Positions 9,499 through 18,278 are shown, counted from the stretch's first letter. The stretch is DNA of 41,072 bases from DASTPP01 sp035762175 (GCA_035762175.1 DASTPP010000189.1:1-41072); one strand, 5' to 3'. Numbers and translations: made by a program. Notes: generated by a model not told the origin, from the sequence alone.

Positions 9499-10536
9499 GT
9501 GAGGCCCCCCCCTCTGCGCACGCTCGCCGCGACGGCCCTGGGGGTGCTCGCCGCGCTCGCGCTCGCCGAGCTCGTGGTGCGGCAGATCTATACGTACGCG
9601 CTCGTGTACGAGCCGGGCTACGGCTACGTCAACGCGCCGGGCGGGCTCGTTCGCTGGGGGCGCGAGGGGCACGGCACGAGCCGCTGGGCCGCGCACGGGG
9701 TGCGCGAGAAGGACGCGCCCCCGCCCGGCGGGCGCGCCCTGCTCGTCTTCGGCGACTCGCAGACCGAGGCGCTCATGGTCGACGACGGCGAGGCGTTCAC
9801 GGCCCGGCTCGAGCGGGCCTTCGAGCGCGAGGGGCGGCCGACGCGGGTCGTCAACGCGGGCCGCTCGACCACCTCGCTCGCCGACGCGATCGGGTATGAA
9901 GAGCGCTTCCGGCGGCTCTTCGCCCCATGCTGGACGGTGCTGCAGATCAGCGCCGAAGACCTCGGCCCCGACGCCTGGGGCGCGGGCAAGCCCCACTTCG
10001 CGCAGGCCGAGGGCGGGCCGCTCACGGTCGAGATCGTGCCCCAGCGCGCGCACGCCGGGCTCTCGGGCAAGCTCTGGTGGCTGCGCCAGCGCTCGATGCT
10101 GGTCGGCTACGCCGCCGCGCGCGCGGCCGAGCTCGGCCGGGGGCTCTCGGACGAGCCGCCGCTCTTTCGGGCCGGCCACGAGAAGCCGAAGGCGCCGGTG
10201 AAGCGCAGCTACCCGGTCGAAGACGAGCTCGACCTCGCGGCGAAGGCGTACGGGGGGCGCGTGACGTTTCTCTATCTGTCGCCCTTCGACCCGCGCGAGC
10301 CCACGCGCCTCGAGCCCGAGACCGAGGCGCGCGTCTTTTCGCACTGCGCGGCGCGGGGGTTGCGCTGCGTGAGCGCGCGGGCGAGCTACCCGCGCTTCGC
10401 GGCCGAGGGCAAGGCGCCTTACGGGTTTTCGAACTCGGCGTACAACGAGGGGCACCTCAACCGCGACGGGCATGCCGCCATCGCCGAGGCGCTGACCGAG
10501 CACTTCCGGGGGTTCGACCCTTGTGGCGTTCTCTAG
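9499..10536 (+). CDS. Membrane-anchored SGNH/GDSL-type protein, likely polysaccharide O-acylation partner
   Basis: 345 residues from a GTG. One N-terminal hydrophobic segment (about 6-27) anchors an exported domain. Block I of the SGNH fold is clear: LLVFGDSQTEA with Ser87 as predicted nucleophile. The C-terminal block reads NEGHLNRDGHAAIAEAL (316-332). The His is present, but the usual Asp three residues before it appears as Asn316, so the Asp/His part of the triad may be altered. The last 14 nt overlap the next gene, an AlgI-like MBOAT acyltransferase. SGNH proteins of the AlgJ/AlgX kind accept acetyl groups from MBOAT partners and transfer them to glycans outside the inner membrane, so the pair probably decorates the surface polysaccharide of this locus. 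Whether it is a transferase or an esterase cannot be told from sequence. Confidence 0.82.
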   Translation: MRPPPLRTLAATALGVLAALALAELVVRQIYTYALVYEPGYGYVNAPGGLVRWGREGHGTSRWAAHGVREKDAPPPGGRALLVFGDSQTEALMVDDGEAFTARLERAFEREGRPTRVVNAGRSTTSLADAIGYEERFRRLFAPCWTVLQISAEDLGPDAWGAGKPHFAQAEGGPLTVEIVPQRAHAGLSGKLWWLRQRSMLVGYAAARAAELGRGLSDEPPLFRAGHEKPKAPVKRSYPVEDELDLAAKAYGGRVTFLYLSPFDPREPTRLEPETEARVFSHCAARGLRCVSARASYPRFAAEGKAPYGFSNSAYNEGHLNRDGHAAIAEALTEHFRGFDPCGVL

Positions 10537-11980
10537 CCCGCGCTTTCTGATCTTCCTGCTGGTCTTGCTGGCGCTGCTCTGGCCGCGCTACCGCACCGCG
10601 CGCAAGAAGAACGTCTTGGCGGCGGCCTCGTGCCTCTTCTACGCCGCGTGGGACTACCGGTACCTCGGCCTCTTGCTGCTCGTCAGCGTCATCGACTACG
10701 TGGCGGCGGCGCGCATTCACGCGGCCGCGCCCGGCGACGAGGGGCGGCGCAAGGGCTGGCTCTGGCTGAGCGTCGTCTCGAACCTGGGCATTCTCGGGTA
10801 TTTCAAGTATTACAACTTCTTCGTCGACAACCTGAACGGGCTGCTCGGGGCCGGCGGCCTCGCCCTGCCGCACCAAGAGATTCTGCTGCCGGCGGGCATC
10901 AGCTTCTACACGTTCAAGTCGATGAGCTACACCATCGACGTCTACCGCGGGCACATCGAGCCCTGCGAGTCGCACCTCGACTACACGACGTTCATCACGT
11001 TCTTCCCCGAGCTCATCGCGGGGCCGATCGTGCGCGCGTCGGTCTTCTTGCCGCAGATGGGGCGGCCGATCGGCCCGAGCGTCGAGCGGCTGAGCGCGGG
11101 GGCGAGCCTCTTTCTGCTCGGGCTGACCAAGAAGCGCCTCGTCGCCGACCGCATGGCCGCCGTCGCCGACCCGGTCTTCGCGAGCCCCGAGCTCTACGCG
11201 ACGCCGACGCTCTGGTTCGGCGTCGTCGCGTACGCCATTCAGATCTACTGCGACTTCTCGGGCTATTCGGACATGGCCATCGGCACGGCCAAGATGATCG
11301 GCTACGACCTGCCCGAGAACTTCGCCATGCCCTACCTCGCGGCGGACGTGTCCGAGTTCTGGCGGCGGTGGCACATCACGCTGAGCCAGTGGCTGCGCGA
11401 CTACCTCTACGTGCCGCTCGGGGGCAACCGCCGCGGGCCGCTGCGCACCTACCTGAACCTGACGCTGACCATGCTGCTCGGCGGGCTCTGGCACGGCGCG
11501 AGCTGGAACTTCGTGCTCTGGGGCGCCCTGCACGGCGGCGCGCTCGCCCTGCACCGCTTCTACCGCGGGCGGGCGGGCGGCTTCCGGCTGCCGCGCCCCT
11601 TCGGCGTCGCCCTGACGCTCACCTTCGCGGTGCTCTGCTGGGTGCCCTTCCGGGCGGCGACCTTCGGCCAGACGGCCACCATCTTGGCCGGGCTCTTCGG
11701 GCGGCCGGCGGGCCGGGCGCTCTGGGTGCCCGAGTACCTGTTCTGGGCCCTCGGGCTGATGGCCTTCGGCCACTACGTCGGCTGGCGCCTCGAGTCGCCC
11801 GGGGTGGCGCGGGCGCTCGCCTGGTTCGGCGCGCGCCCCGAGCGCGACGACATCTCGGGGCCCTACGTGCGCTTCAGCGCGCTCGGCTTCGGCGGGGCCT
11901 GCTTGCTGACGTTCTGGCTGCTGATGCTGCTCTACTTCGTCAGCGCGGGCTCGGCGCCCTTCATCTACTTCCAATTCTAA
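10523..11980 (+). CDS. AlgI-like MBOAT membrane O-acyltransferase
   Basis: 485 residues, many hydrophobic segments, GTG start inside the end of the preceding SGNH gene (translational coupling). Diagnostic motifs are EFWRRWHITLSQWLRDYLYVPLGGNRRG (His at about 283) and LGGLWHGASWNFVLWGALHG, whose His324 matches the essential His of AlgI-type MBOAT proteins. The family moves an acyl group, usually acetyl, from a cytoplasmic donor across the membrane to an exported partner that esterifies a polysaccharide. The gene lies at the edge of the glycan cluster. Its 3' end faces the kelch lipoprotein gene across a hairpin. Confidence 0.93.
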   Translation: MAFSSPRFLIFLLVLLALLWPRYRTARKKNVLAAASCLFYAAWDYRYLGLLLLVSVIDYVAAARIHAAAPGDEGRRKGWLWLSVVSNLGILGYFKYYNFFVDNLNGLLGAGGLALPHQEILLPAGISFYTFKSMSYTIDVYRGHIEPCESHLDYTTFITFFPELIAGPIVRASVFLPQMGRPIGPSVERLSAGASLFLLGLTKKRLVADRMAAVADPVFASPELYATPTLWFGVVAYAIQIYCDFSGYSDMAIGTAKMIGYDLPENFAMPYLAADVSEFWRRWHITLSQWLRDYLYVPLGGNRRGPLRTYLNLTLTMLLGGLWHGASWNFVLWGALHGGALALHRFYRGRAGGFRLPRPFGVALTLTFAVLCWVPFRAATFGQTATILAGLFGRPAGRALWVPEYLFWALGLMAFGHYVGWRLESPGVARALAWFGARPERDDISGPYVRFSALGFGGACLLTFWLLMLLYFVSAGSAPFIYFQF

Positions 11981-12012
11981 GCGCGCGCCCCCCCGGGCGG
12001 CCCGGCGCGCGC
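11981..12012. terminator. Candidate bidirectional terminator
   Basis: Perfect 9-bp arms GCGCGCGCC (11981-11989) and GGCGCGCGC (12004-12012) begin right after the MBOAT stop, in the 59 bp between two convergent genes. No T-run. Confidence 0.45.
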
Positions 12013-12039
12013 CCGAGCGGGGCGCCCCGGGCCCGCGGC

Positions 12040-14358
12040 TCATTTCGAGCAGGTGGTGACGGCGCCGTTGCCCGAAGGCAGCGGATCGCTCTCGTTCAGG
12101 CACGTGGCCGCCGCCTCGAAGCCGGCCGGGATGCAGCCGGGCGTGTTGAGCGCCGAGCCGCAGAGCGAGCCGCCGATGGCGTAGCCCGTGTCGCGCAGGC
12201 GCACCGTGAAGCCGGTGTCGATGGCGCCCGTGGCGAAGGCGGGCAGATCGCACTGGAAGGTGGCGGGGCCGGCGTTCGGCGCGAGGGGCGCGGCGGCGCT
12301 GCCGCAGGAGGCCGGGGCGGTTTGCCAGGTGGTGCCGCGGCGCCGGAAGAAGATGGCGCGCATGCGCGTGGGCACCGTGTCGTTGGCGATGCCGCTGACG
12401 GTGGCCTGCAGCCGGTAGGTGTCGCAGCTGTTGCCGTTCGGCCCGCCGGGGGCGCCCGTGTCGAGGCAGGTGACCGTGAGGCCGACCTGCCCCTTGTTGT
12501 TGCGGTAGGCGCGGCCGCTGCCGGGCATGGCCGCCGCCGCGGTCGAGCCGCAGTTGAGGCGGCCGCCGAAGAGCAGCACCTCGGCCCGCACCGGGTCGAA
12601 GACGGCGCTGGCCGAGTCGCGGCGGCCGGGGGTGACGAGGGTCGGGCTCGAGGGCACGATCGTCCAGCGGTTCTCGCCGTTGGTGCGGCGCCAGATCCAG
12701 GCGTCGGTGAACTCGGCGGGGCCGCCGCAGTTGAGGAGGGGGTTGACCCCCGAGCCGATGAGGAGGTTGTCGTCGGCCGTGCGCGCGGCCCACGCCACGT
12801 AGCGGCCCGGGGGCTCGTCCACGCCCGAGGCCAGGGTGCCGGTGGCGTTCGTGGGGACGGGCAGCGGGTCGATGGCGACGGTCTGCCAGCCGGTGCCGGT
12901 GAAGCGCTGCACGGTGTTGGTGGGCGTGAACGCGGTGCCCGTGACCTCGACGCCGCCGAAGGCGACGATCTCGGGCGCGGCCTCGGTGCCCAGCTGCGCG
13001 TAGGTCAGGCCGAAGCGGCCCTTAAAGCAGTTGTTCGTCGCGTCTTCGTCCGTGTCGTTGCAGGCGAGCTGTGTCCAAGTCGTGCCGTTGTAGAGCCAGG
13101 TGTCGTTGAGCGGCTTGCCGAACGCGTCGACGCCGCCGAACAGAATGAGGCCCGCGCCGGTGAAGCCGAGGCCGGGCATGTAGCGGAACGTGGGCCAGTT
13201 GGTCGGGGTCTTCACCGGCGGCGGCGCGATTTGAGTCCAGATGGCGCTCTTGGCCGTCGTGCCGCTAAGGTTGAGGAGCCAGAACTCGTCGTTCGGGCCG
13301 GCCTCGGTGTAGCCGCCGAACATGTAGATGCCCGGCGTGGGCACGGTGGGCACGTAGCCCATGGCCACGTACGCGCGCTGGCTGGGCCGGGGGCTCGTGG
13401 CAGGAATGCCGGTGGTGAAGTTACCGCGCTGCCAGAGGCCGCCGCAGTAGACCGCCACGTCGTTGCGGTAATCGCCGTCGGGGTCGTCGGCGACGCCCGG
13501 GCCCACGCCGCCGAAGATGACCGAGCAGTCGTGCCCGAGCGGGTAGAACGCGCTGCCCGCCCCCGCCCGCCCGCTGGGCATCGCCGGCCGGTCGGCGAGG
13601 AACCACAGCGGCGTCTCGAAGGTCGGGTCAAACAGCACGGGGAACTGCAGCGAAGCCCAGTCGATCTCGGGCGTGATGCGCACCCCGCCCTCGACCTTCT
13701 CGAACTTCCACCGGCCCGTGACCGACTTGCCGCCGGCGTCTTCGACCACCGGGGCCGCCAGCGTGAAGAGCGCCTCGCCCTGCTTGTCGACCGCCCAGTA
13801 CGTGCCGCCGTCTTCGACCCACGCCCCGAACTCGGGGCCCTGGCGCAGCGTGTACGCCAGCGCGGGCACGGCGTCGCGGCTGGGGATGGTGAGGAACTCT
13901 TCGACCTTGGTCGCGTCGCCGCCGAAGGCCGCGCTGACCCCGGGGAAGGCCCCCTCGAAGGCCACGACGGCGCCGTCCTTGCGCACGCGCGCGGGCGCGG
14001 CGGCGGCGCCCTCGGGCACCACGTCGACGTAGGCGCGCGGGTGGCCCGAGGCGTTGACGCGCACGCCCTCGGCGTACGACCCGAAGAATTCGGCCTCCAG
14101 GCGCGCGGGCGCGTCCGGCGCGGCCGCCTCGCCGCGGGCCTTGCGCGCGGCGGCCGCGCCGCTGAGCACGCGGGCGCCGTCGCGCACGAAGGCGCCGGGC
14201 GCGACGGCCACGCGCACGGTCTGCGCGTCGGTGAAGCCGGCCGGGGTTTCGTACTCGCCCTCGTCCTCGAAGAGGGCACAGCTGCCCGTGAATGCCGTCG
14301 CGCCCAGAATCAAAGCGCCGATCGGCCCACGAGCCACGCCAACAACACGCTGCCTCAT
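12040..14358 (-). CDS. Exported lipoprotein with Rhs/YD-type N-terminal region and kelch beta-propeller
   Basis: 772 residues from the ATG at 14358, preceded by AGAGAGG; a longer open frame upstream is antisense to rfbF and was dropped. The start gives a signal peptide ending in a plausible lipobox (FTGSC), so the protein should be a lipoprotein. About residues 25-245 resemble the leader region of secreted Rhs/YD proteins, ending in FPVLFDPTFET. From about 260 there are at least five kelch-like blades (VIFGGVGPG, IYMFGGYTEAG, GLILFGGVDAFGKPLNDTWLYNG, EIVAFGGVEVTG, VLLFGGRLNCG), predicting a beta-propeller. The C-terminal part has several Cys, likely disulfides. Its role in the glycan locus is unknown; binding of sugar or of partner proteins is a guess. 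Confidence 0.82.
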   Translation of the reverse strand: MRQRVVGVARGPIGALILGATAFTGSCALFEDEGEYETPAGFTDAQTVRVAVAPGAFVRDGARVLSGAAAARKARGEAAAPDAPARLEAEFFGSYAEGVRVNASGHPRAYVDVVPEGAAAAPARVRKDGAVVAFEGAFPGVSAAFGGDATKVEEFLTIPSRDAVPALAYTLRQGPEFGAWVEDGGTYWAVDKQGEALFTLAAPVVEDAGGKSVTGRWKFEKVEGGVRITPEIDWASLQFPVLFDPTFETPLWFLADRPAMPSGRAGAGSAFYPLGHDCSVIFGGVGPGVADDPDGDYRNDVAVYCGGLWQRGNFTTGIPATSPRPSQRAYVAMGYVPTVPTPGIYMFGGYTEAGPNDEFWLLNLSGTTAKSAIWTQIAPPPVKTPTNWPTFRYMPGLGFTGAGLILFGGVDAFGKPLNDTWLYNGTTWTQLACNDTDEDATNNCFKGRFGLTYAQLGTEAAPEIVAFGGVEVTGTAFTPTNTVQRFTGTGWQTVAIDPLPVPTNATGTLASGVDEPPGRYVAWAARTADDNLLIGSGVNPLLNCGGPAEFTDAWIWRRTNGENRWTIVPSSPTLVTPGRRDSASAVFDPVRAEVLLFGGRLNCGSTAAAAMPGSGRAYRNNKGQVGLTVTCLDTGAPGGPNGNSCDTYRLQATVSGIANDTVPTRMRAIFFRRRGTTWQTAPASCGSAAAPLAPNAGPATFQCDLPAFATGAIDTGFTVRLRDTGYAIGGSLCGSALNTPGCIPAGFEAAATCLNESDPLPSGNGAVTTCSK

Positions 14359-14652
14359 CTTTGCGACCTCTCTTGGTGCGGGCCGCTCGGCCCGTTCGCC
14401 CCCTTGTGCCATAATGCCACACCAACCGTAGTGACCACCACAGGGTGCGCGCCTAAGGGTGGCGACGGGCGTCAGAAAAGGTGCGAGAACGCCCGCGGGC
14501 CTCACAAGAGCCACGTCGGGGGGCGCCCCCTCAAGGCCTGGCGAGGCGGTTCGGGGCATGAGACGCCCGCGGTGGCCGGGGCGCCTGAACGTGGGCGGGT
14601 GCGCCTTCGCCCTTGACGCACCCGGCCGTCGGGGGCTGACATACGGGGTTCG
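14359..14652. other. Divergent intergenic region of lower GC before rfbF
   Basis: 294 bp separating the kelch gene (minus) and rfbF (plus). The part around 14400-14470 is clearly less GC-rich than the surroundings. Close to rfbF, TTGACG at 14613-14618 is a good -35 match; the nearest -10 candidate (TGACAT, 14637-14642, 18-nt spacing) is weak and would leave almost no leader before the ATG at 14653. No gene seen. Confidence 0.4.
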
Positions 14653-15432
14653 ATGAAGGTCGTTATCTTGTGCGGTGGTTACGGCACGCGCATTCGGGAC
14701 GTGGCGGCCGACATACCGAAGCCCATGATCCCGGTGGGGCCTTACCCCATTCTTTGGCACATCATGCGCTATTATGCGCACTGGGGGCACAAAGAATTCG
14801 TCTTGTGCCTTGGCCACCTGGGCCACGTCATCAAAGACTTCATTCTTAATTATCAAGCGCGCGTCGCGGACACGACGGTGGTGTTCGGCGAGCAGACGAA
14901 AGTCATCTACCACACGAACCACGACGCGCTCGACTGGCGCGTGACGCTCGCCGACACGGGGGCGAACGCCATGACGGGCGCGCGGCTGCGGCGGGTGCGG
15001 CGCTACGTGGGCGACGAAGAGTTCTTGTTCACGTACGGCGACGGGCTCGGCGACGTCGATCTCGGGCGGCTCGTGGCCTTTCACCGCGAGCGGGGCAAGC
15101 TCTTGACGGTGACGGGGGTGCGGCCGCCGGGGCGCTTCGGCGAGCTCGAGGCGGACGCGGCGGGCAACGTGGTCGAGTTCAACGAGAAGCCGCAGTCGTC
15201 GGGGGGCCTCATCTCGGGCGGGTTCTTCGTCTGCAGCCCGCGCGTCTTCGACTACCTGCCGGACGACGAGGGGCTGAGCTTCGAGTACGAGCCGATGCGG
15301 CAGCTGGTGCGCGAGGGGCAGATGGGGGTCTACCGCCACGAGGGCTTCTGGCAGCCGATGGACACGCAGCGCGACCACCTGCTACTCAACCAGCTTTGGA
15401 GCTCGGGGCGGGCCCCGTGGAAGGCCTGGTGA
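14653..15432 (+). CDS. rfbF: Glucose-1-phosphate cytidylyltransferase
   Basis: 259 residues, full family length. It makes CDP-glucose from CTP and glucose 1-phosphate, the first step to CDP-deoxysugars. The nucleotidyltransferase signature is at the start (MKVVILCGGYGTRIRDVAADIPKPMIPVGPYPILWHIMRYYAHWGHKEFVLCLGH; GGYGTR and the Lys of PKPM bind the substrates). FLFTYGDGLGDVDL carries the metal-binding Asp, and FNEKPQ, GGFFVCSPRVFDYL and GFWQPMDTQRD follow as in RfbF. The stop overlaps the next gene's start (GTGA), so the two are coupled. The first 230 bases have visibly freer codon use and lower GC than the rest of the gene. Confidence 0.96.
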   Translation: MKVVILCGGYGTRIRDVAADIPKPMIPVGPYPILWHIMRYYAHWGHKEFVLCLGHLGHVIKDFILNYQARVADTTVVFGEQTKVIYHTNHDALDWRVTLADTGANAMTGARLRRVRRYVGDEEFLFTYGDGLGDVDLGRLVAFHRERGKLLTVTGVRPPGRFGELEADAAGNVVEFNEKPQSSGGLISGGFFVCSPRVFDYLPDDEGLSFEYEPMRQLVREGQMGVYRHEGFWQPMDTQRDHLLLNQLWSSGRAPWKAW

Positions 15433-16490
15433 GCGGCCTCGAGCGCTTCCGCGGCGAGCGGGTGCTGGTGACGGGCGACACGGGCTTCAAGGGCGCGTGG
15501 CTGTCGCTCTGGTTGAGCGAGCTCGGCGCGCGGGTGACGGGCTACGCGCTACCGCCCGAGAGCGACGAAGGCCTCTTCGTGCGGGCGGGGCTCGGGCGGC
15601 GGGTGCGGCACGTCGACGGCGACGTGCGCGACGCCGAGCGGCTCGCGGCGCTCGTGGCCGAAGAGCGGCCGGCCTACGTCTTTCACCTGGCGGCGCAGTC
15701 GCTGGTGCGCCGCTCGTACGCCGACCCGCGCGAGACCTTCGAGACGAACGTCTCGGGCTCGGTCAACCTGCTCGAGGCGGTGCGCCGCGAGCCCGCGGTG
15801 CGCGCGCTCGTCTACGTGACGAGCGACAAGTGCTACCGCAACAAAGAGTGGGTCTGGGGCTACCGCGAGACCGACGAGCTCGGCGGGTCCGACCCGTACA
15901 GCGCCTCGAAGGCGGCGGCCGAGATCGTCTTCTCGGCCTACCACGAGTCGTACTTCGCGCGCCGGGCGGGCTTCGGGGCGGCGAGCGTGCGGGCGGGCAA
16001 CGTCATCGGCGGGGGCGACTGGTGCGAGAACCGCATCGTGCCCGACGTGGTGCGGGCGCTGCGGGCGGGCGAGCCCGTGGTCTTGCGCAACCCGCGCTCG
16101 ACGCGTCCCTGGCAGCACGTGCTCGACCCGCTGCACGGCTACCTCCGGCTCGCCCTCGCGCTCGTCGACGACCCGGCCGCCCACGCCGGCGCGTGGAACT
16201 TCGGCCCCGACGGGGGCGCCGCGCACACGGTCGACGAGGTCGCGCGCCTCGCGGTCGAGGCCTGGGGCGGCGGCGAAATCGAGCACCGGCCCGACCCGGG
16301 GGCGCCGCGCGAGGCGACGCTCTTGCAGGTCTCGGTCGACAAGGCGCGGGCGCGGCTCGGCTTCCGGGCGCGCTACGACGTGGCGACGGCGGTGCGCGAA
16401 ACCATGCGCTGGTACCGCGAGGTGCACCGGGGCGCCGACGCGCTCGAGCTGTCGTGCCGGCAGCTCGCCGAGTACGCGCGGGCGGGGTGA
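15429..16490 (+). CDS. rfbG: CDP-glucose 4,6-dehydratase
   Basis: 353 residues from the GTG at 15429, which shares GTGA with the rfbF stop; an ATG at 15396 inside rfbF is less likely. It converts CDP-glucose to CDP-4-keto-6-deoxyglucose. It is an extended SDR with the Rossmann motif VLVTGDTGFKGAWL, the conserved VTSDKCYRNKEWVWGYRETDELGGSDPYSASKAAAE (catalytic YxxxK), then RAGNVIGGGDWCENRIVPD and RPWQHVLDPLHGYL, which are typical of RfbG. Length and motifs are complete. With rfbF it forms a two-gene unit supplying the intermediate used by the epimerase, C-methyltransferase and reductase of the locus. Confidence 0.96.
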   Translation: MSGLERFRGERVLVTGDTGFKGAWLSLWLSELGARVTGYALPPESDEGLFVRAGLGRRVRHVDGDVRDAERLAALVAEERPAYVFHLAAQSLVRRSYADPRETFETNVSGSVNLLEAVRREPAVRALVYVTSDKCYRNKEWVWGYRETDELGGSDPYSASKAAAEIVFSAYHESYFARRAGFGAASVRAGNVIGGGDWCENRIVPDVVRALRAGEPVVLRNPRSTRPWQHVLDPLHGYLRLALALVDDPAAHAGAWNFGPDGGAAHTVDEVARLAVEAWGGGEIEHRPDPGAPREATLLQVSVDKARARLGFRARYDVATAVRETMRWYREVHRGADALELSCRQLAEYARAG

Positions 16491-16521
16491 GCGCCGCCCG
16501 CGGGCGGCGCGAACGCGGGGC

Positions 16522-17058
16522 TCAGCTCGTCGCGGGCCAGAGCGGGTAGGCGAGGTCGCGCTCGGAGATGACGGCGACGGGCAGGGGCCACGCGATGGCG
16601 AAGAAGGGGTCGTCGTGGCGGACGCCGCGCGCGCCGTCGGGGCGGTAGAAGGTCGACATCTGGTAGTGCACGAGGCAGTCGTCGCGCAGCGTCTGGAAGC
16701 CGTGCGCGAGCCCGGCGGCGATGTAGAGCGAGCGCGGCTCGCCCTCGGCGAGCTCGAACGAGAGCCAGCGGCCGAAGGTGGGCGAGCCCTCGCGGACGTC
16801 GACGACGACGTCGTAGATGGCGCCGCGCATGCACGAGACGACCTTCGCCTCGCCGTGCGGGGGGGCCTGGAAGTGCATGCCGCGCAGGGTGCCGCGGCGG
16901 CGGTTGAACGAGACGTTCTGCTGCGCGACGGCGGGGTCGAGGCCGTGCTCGGCGAACTCGCGGGCGCAGTAGGTGCGGGCGAAGTGGCCGCGCTCGTCGG
17001 CGTGCGGCTCGAGCTCGATGACGACGACGCCGTCGATGGCCGTGCGGAGGAACTTCAT
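16522..17058 (-). CDS. RmlC-like NDP-4-keto-sugar 3,5-epimerase
   Basis: 178 residues, a cupin of the dTDP-4-dehydrorhamnose 3,5-epimerase family. Visible hallmarks are HADERGHFARTYC, QQNVSFNRRRGTLRGMHFQ (catalytic His62), VVSCMRGAIYDVVVDVREGSPTFGRW and HYQMSTFYRPDGARGVRHDDP. The conserved TLRGMHFQ and D/R-rich substrate loop argue for an active enzyme. In this setting the substrate is more likely a CDP-4-keto-6-deoxysugar than dTDP-4-keto-rhamnose, because no other dTDP-rhamnose gene is present; that is inference. Whether it epimerises C3, C5 or both is not decidable by eye. It is transcribed against its neighbours, 31 bp past the rfbG stop and divergent from the O-methyltransferase genes. 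Confidence 0.9.
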   Translation of the reverse strand: MKFLRTAIDGVVVIELEPHADERGHFARTYCAREFAEHGLDPAVAQQNVSFNRRRGTLRGMHFQAPPHGEAKVVSCMRGAIYDVVVDVREGSPTFGRWLSFELAEGEPRSLYIAAGLAHGFQTLRDDCLVHYQMSTFYRPDGARGVRHDDPFFAIAWPLPVAVISERDLAYPLWPATS

Positions 17059-17270
17059 GCGGGCGCGGGGGTGGGGGGCGGGGGTTCGCCGGCGCCCGGG
17101 CGGGCGCCCGGCCCTTGCGACGGCGCCGGGGGCATTATAGCGGCCGATCCGGCCTCCTCAAGCGCCGCCCGGCGGCCGGCCGCGCGGCCCGCGATGCGCC
17201 TTGCGCCCGGCGGCGCGGTCCCCTAGCGTTGCCGGCCCGCGGGGGGGCCGCGCCCCCGCCGACCACCCCG

Positions 17271-18221
17271 ATGCCGCCCGCCGACCAGCCCGCCACCCCG
17301 CGCCTCCACGAGCCCTCGGCCTTCTGGCAGCGGCTCGGCGCCGAGCACGCCGACGCGTTGCGCGACCACGGCTTCGAGCACTTCAAGCGCCGCCAGGCGC
17401 TGCGCTACTTCACGTGGCAGTGGCGGGCGGGGGCGGCGTCGCGCAGCGAGCAGCTCGCGTTCTTGCTGCGCCACTCGTCGCCGCTGACGCTCGCCCGGGC
17501 CGCGGCCGTCGGCCCGGCCGAGCTGGCCCCCGAGCGGTGGGCGCCGCTGCCCTGGTCGGCGGCCGACCGCTGGCTCTACGTGTTCGCCATCCGGCTGTTG
17601 TGGTCGTACGCCGCCGAGCACGACCCGCTCGGCGTGCTCGACCTCAAAGAGCCCGAGCTCGGCGACCCGCTGCTCGTGCCGTGGCGCGGCCGCCACGTCT
17701 CGCAAGACCTCGCGAACGGCGCGCTCGAGGCCGCCGCGATCGGCTCGGCGCTCGGCCGGCGCGCGCCGACGTCGATCCTCGAGGTGGGCGGCGGCTACGG
17801 GCGCACCGCCTACGTGCTGTGCAACCTCTGGCCCGGGGCCTCGTACACCATCGTCGACATCGAGCCGGCGATCTCGATCTCGCGCTGGTACCTGACGCGG
17901 CTCTTCCCCGACCGCGACTTGCGCTTCGTGCCCGCCGCCGAGGCCTCGTCGCTCGGCCGCGACTACGACCTTGCGCTCTCGATCTCGTCGCTGCAAGAGA
18001 TGCGCGCCGACCAGGTCGAGGCGTACCTGCGCCTGATGGACGGCGCGCTGCGGCCAGGCGGCACCGTCTACCTGAAGCAGTGGTTCGAGTGGCACAACCC
18101 CGACGACGACGCCACGCTGCGCTTCGCCGACTACCCCTTCCCCGCGCGCTGGACGCGGCTCTTCTTCGAGACCTGCCCGGTGCAGACGCGCTTCGGGCAG
18201 GCCGCCTGGCGCGTGCCCTGA
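17271..18221 (+). CDS. Putative sugar O-methyltransferase (NanM-like, SAM-dependent)
   Basis: 316 residues from the ATG at 17271; the frame is open back to 17115 but that extension is Arg-rich and family-unlike. A helical N-terminal part (FWQRLGAEHADALRDHGFEHFKRRQALRYFTWQW) precedes a class I methyltransferase domain with the SAM-binding motif ILEVGGGYGRTAYVL, an acidic strand end (YTIVDIEPAISISRWYL) and a late LRPGGTVYLKQWF. The architecture fits the putative sugar O-methyltransferase (NanM) group found in O-antigen loci. The last 19 nt of the gene, stop codon included, are the first part of a 30-bp unit repeated three times. It is followed by the CmcI-like gene on the same strand. Confidence 0.8.
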   Translation: MPPADQPATPRLHEPSAFWQRLGAEHADALRDHGFEHFKRRQALRYFTWQWRAGAASRSEQLAFLLRHSSPLTLARAAAVGPAELAPERWAPLPWSAADRWLYVFAIRLLWSYAAEHDPLGVLDLKEPELGDPLLVPWRGRHVSQDLANGALEAAAIGSALGRRAPTSILEVGGGYGRTAYVLCNLWPGASYTIVDIEPAISISRWYLTRLFPDRDLRFVPAAEASSLGRDYDLALSISSLQEMRADQVEAYLRLMDGALRPGGTVYLKQWFEWHNPDDDATLRFADYPFPARWTRLFFETCPVQTRFGQAAWRVP

Positions 18222-18278
18222 GCCGGGGGGCCCGCCTGGCGCGCGCCCTGAGTCGGGGGGCCCGCCTGGCGCGTGCCC
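18203..18278. repeat. 30-bp tandem repeat copying the 3' end of a gene
   Basis: A unit beginning CGCCTGGCGCGTGCCCTGAG starts at 18203, 18233 and 18263 (third copy incomplete). The first copy is the last codons and TGA of the O-methyltransferase gene; the second repeats them with two substitutions, TGA included. Confidence 0.8.

Noticed and set aside
14359..15378. Upstream extension of the kelch lipoprotein reading frame
   Set aside because: The extension is antisense to rfbF, whereas the ATG at 14358 has a Shine-Dalgarno and starts a signal peptide.
17115..17150. Sigma-70-type promoter (TTGCGA ... TATAGC) before the O-methyltransferase gene
   Set aside because: The spacing is only 15 nt and the match partial, so it is not reported as a feature.
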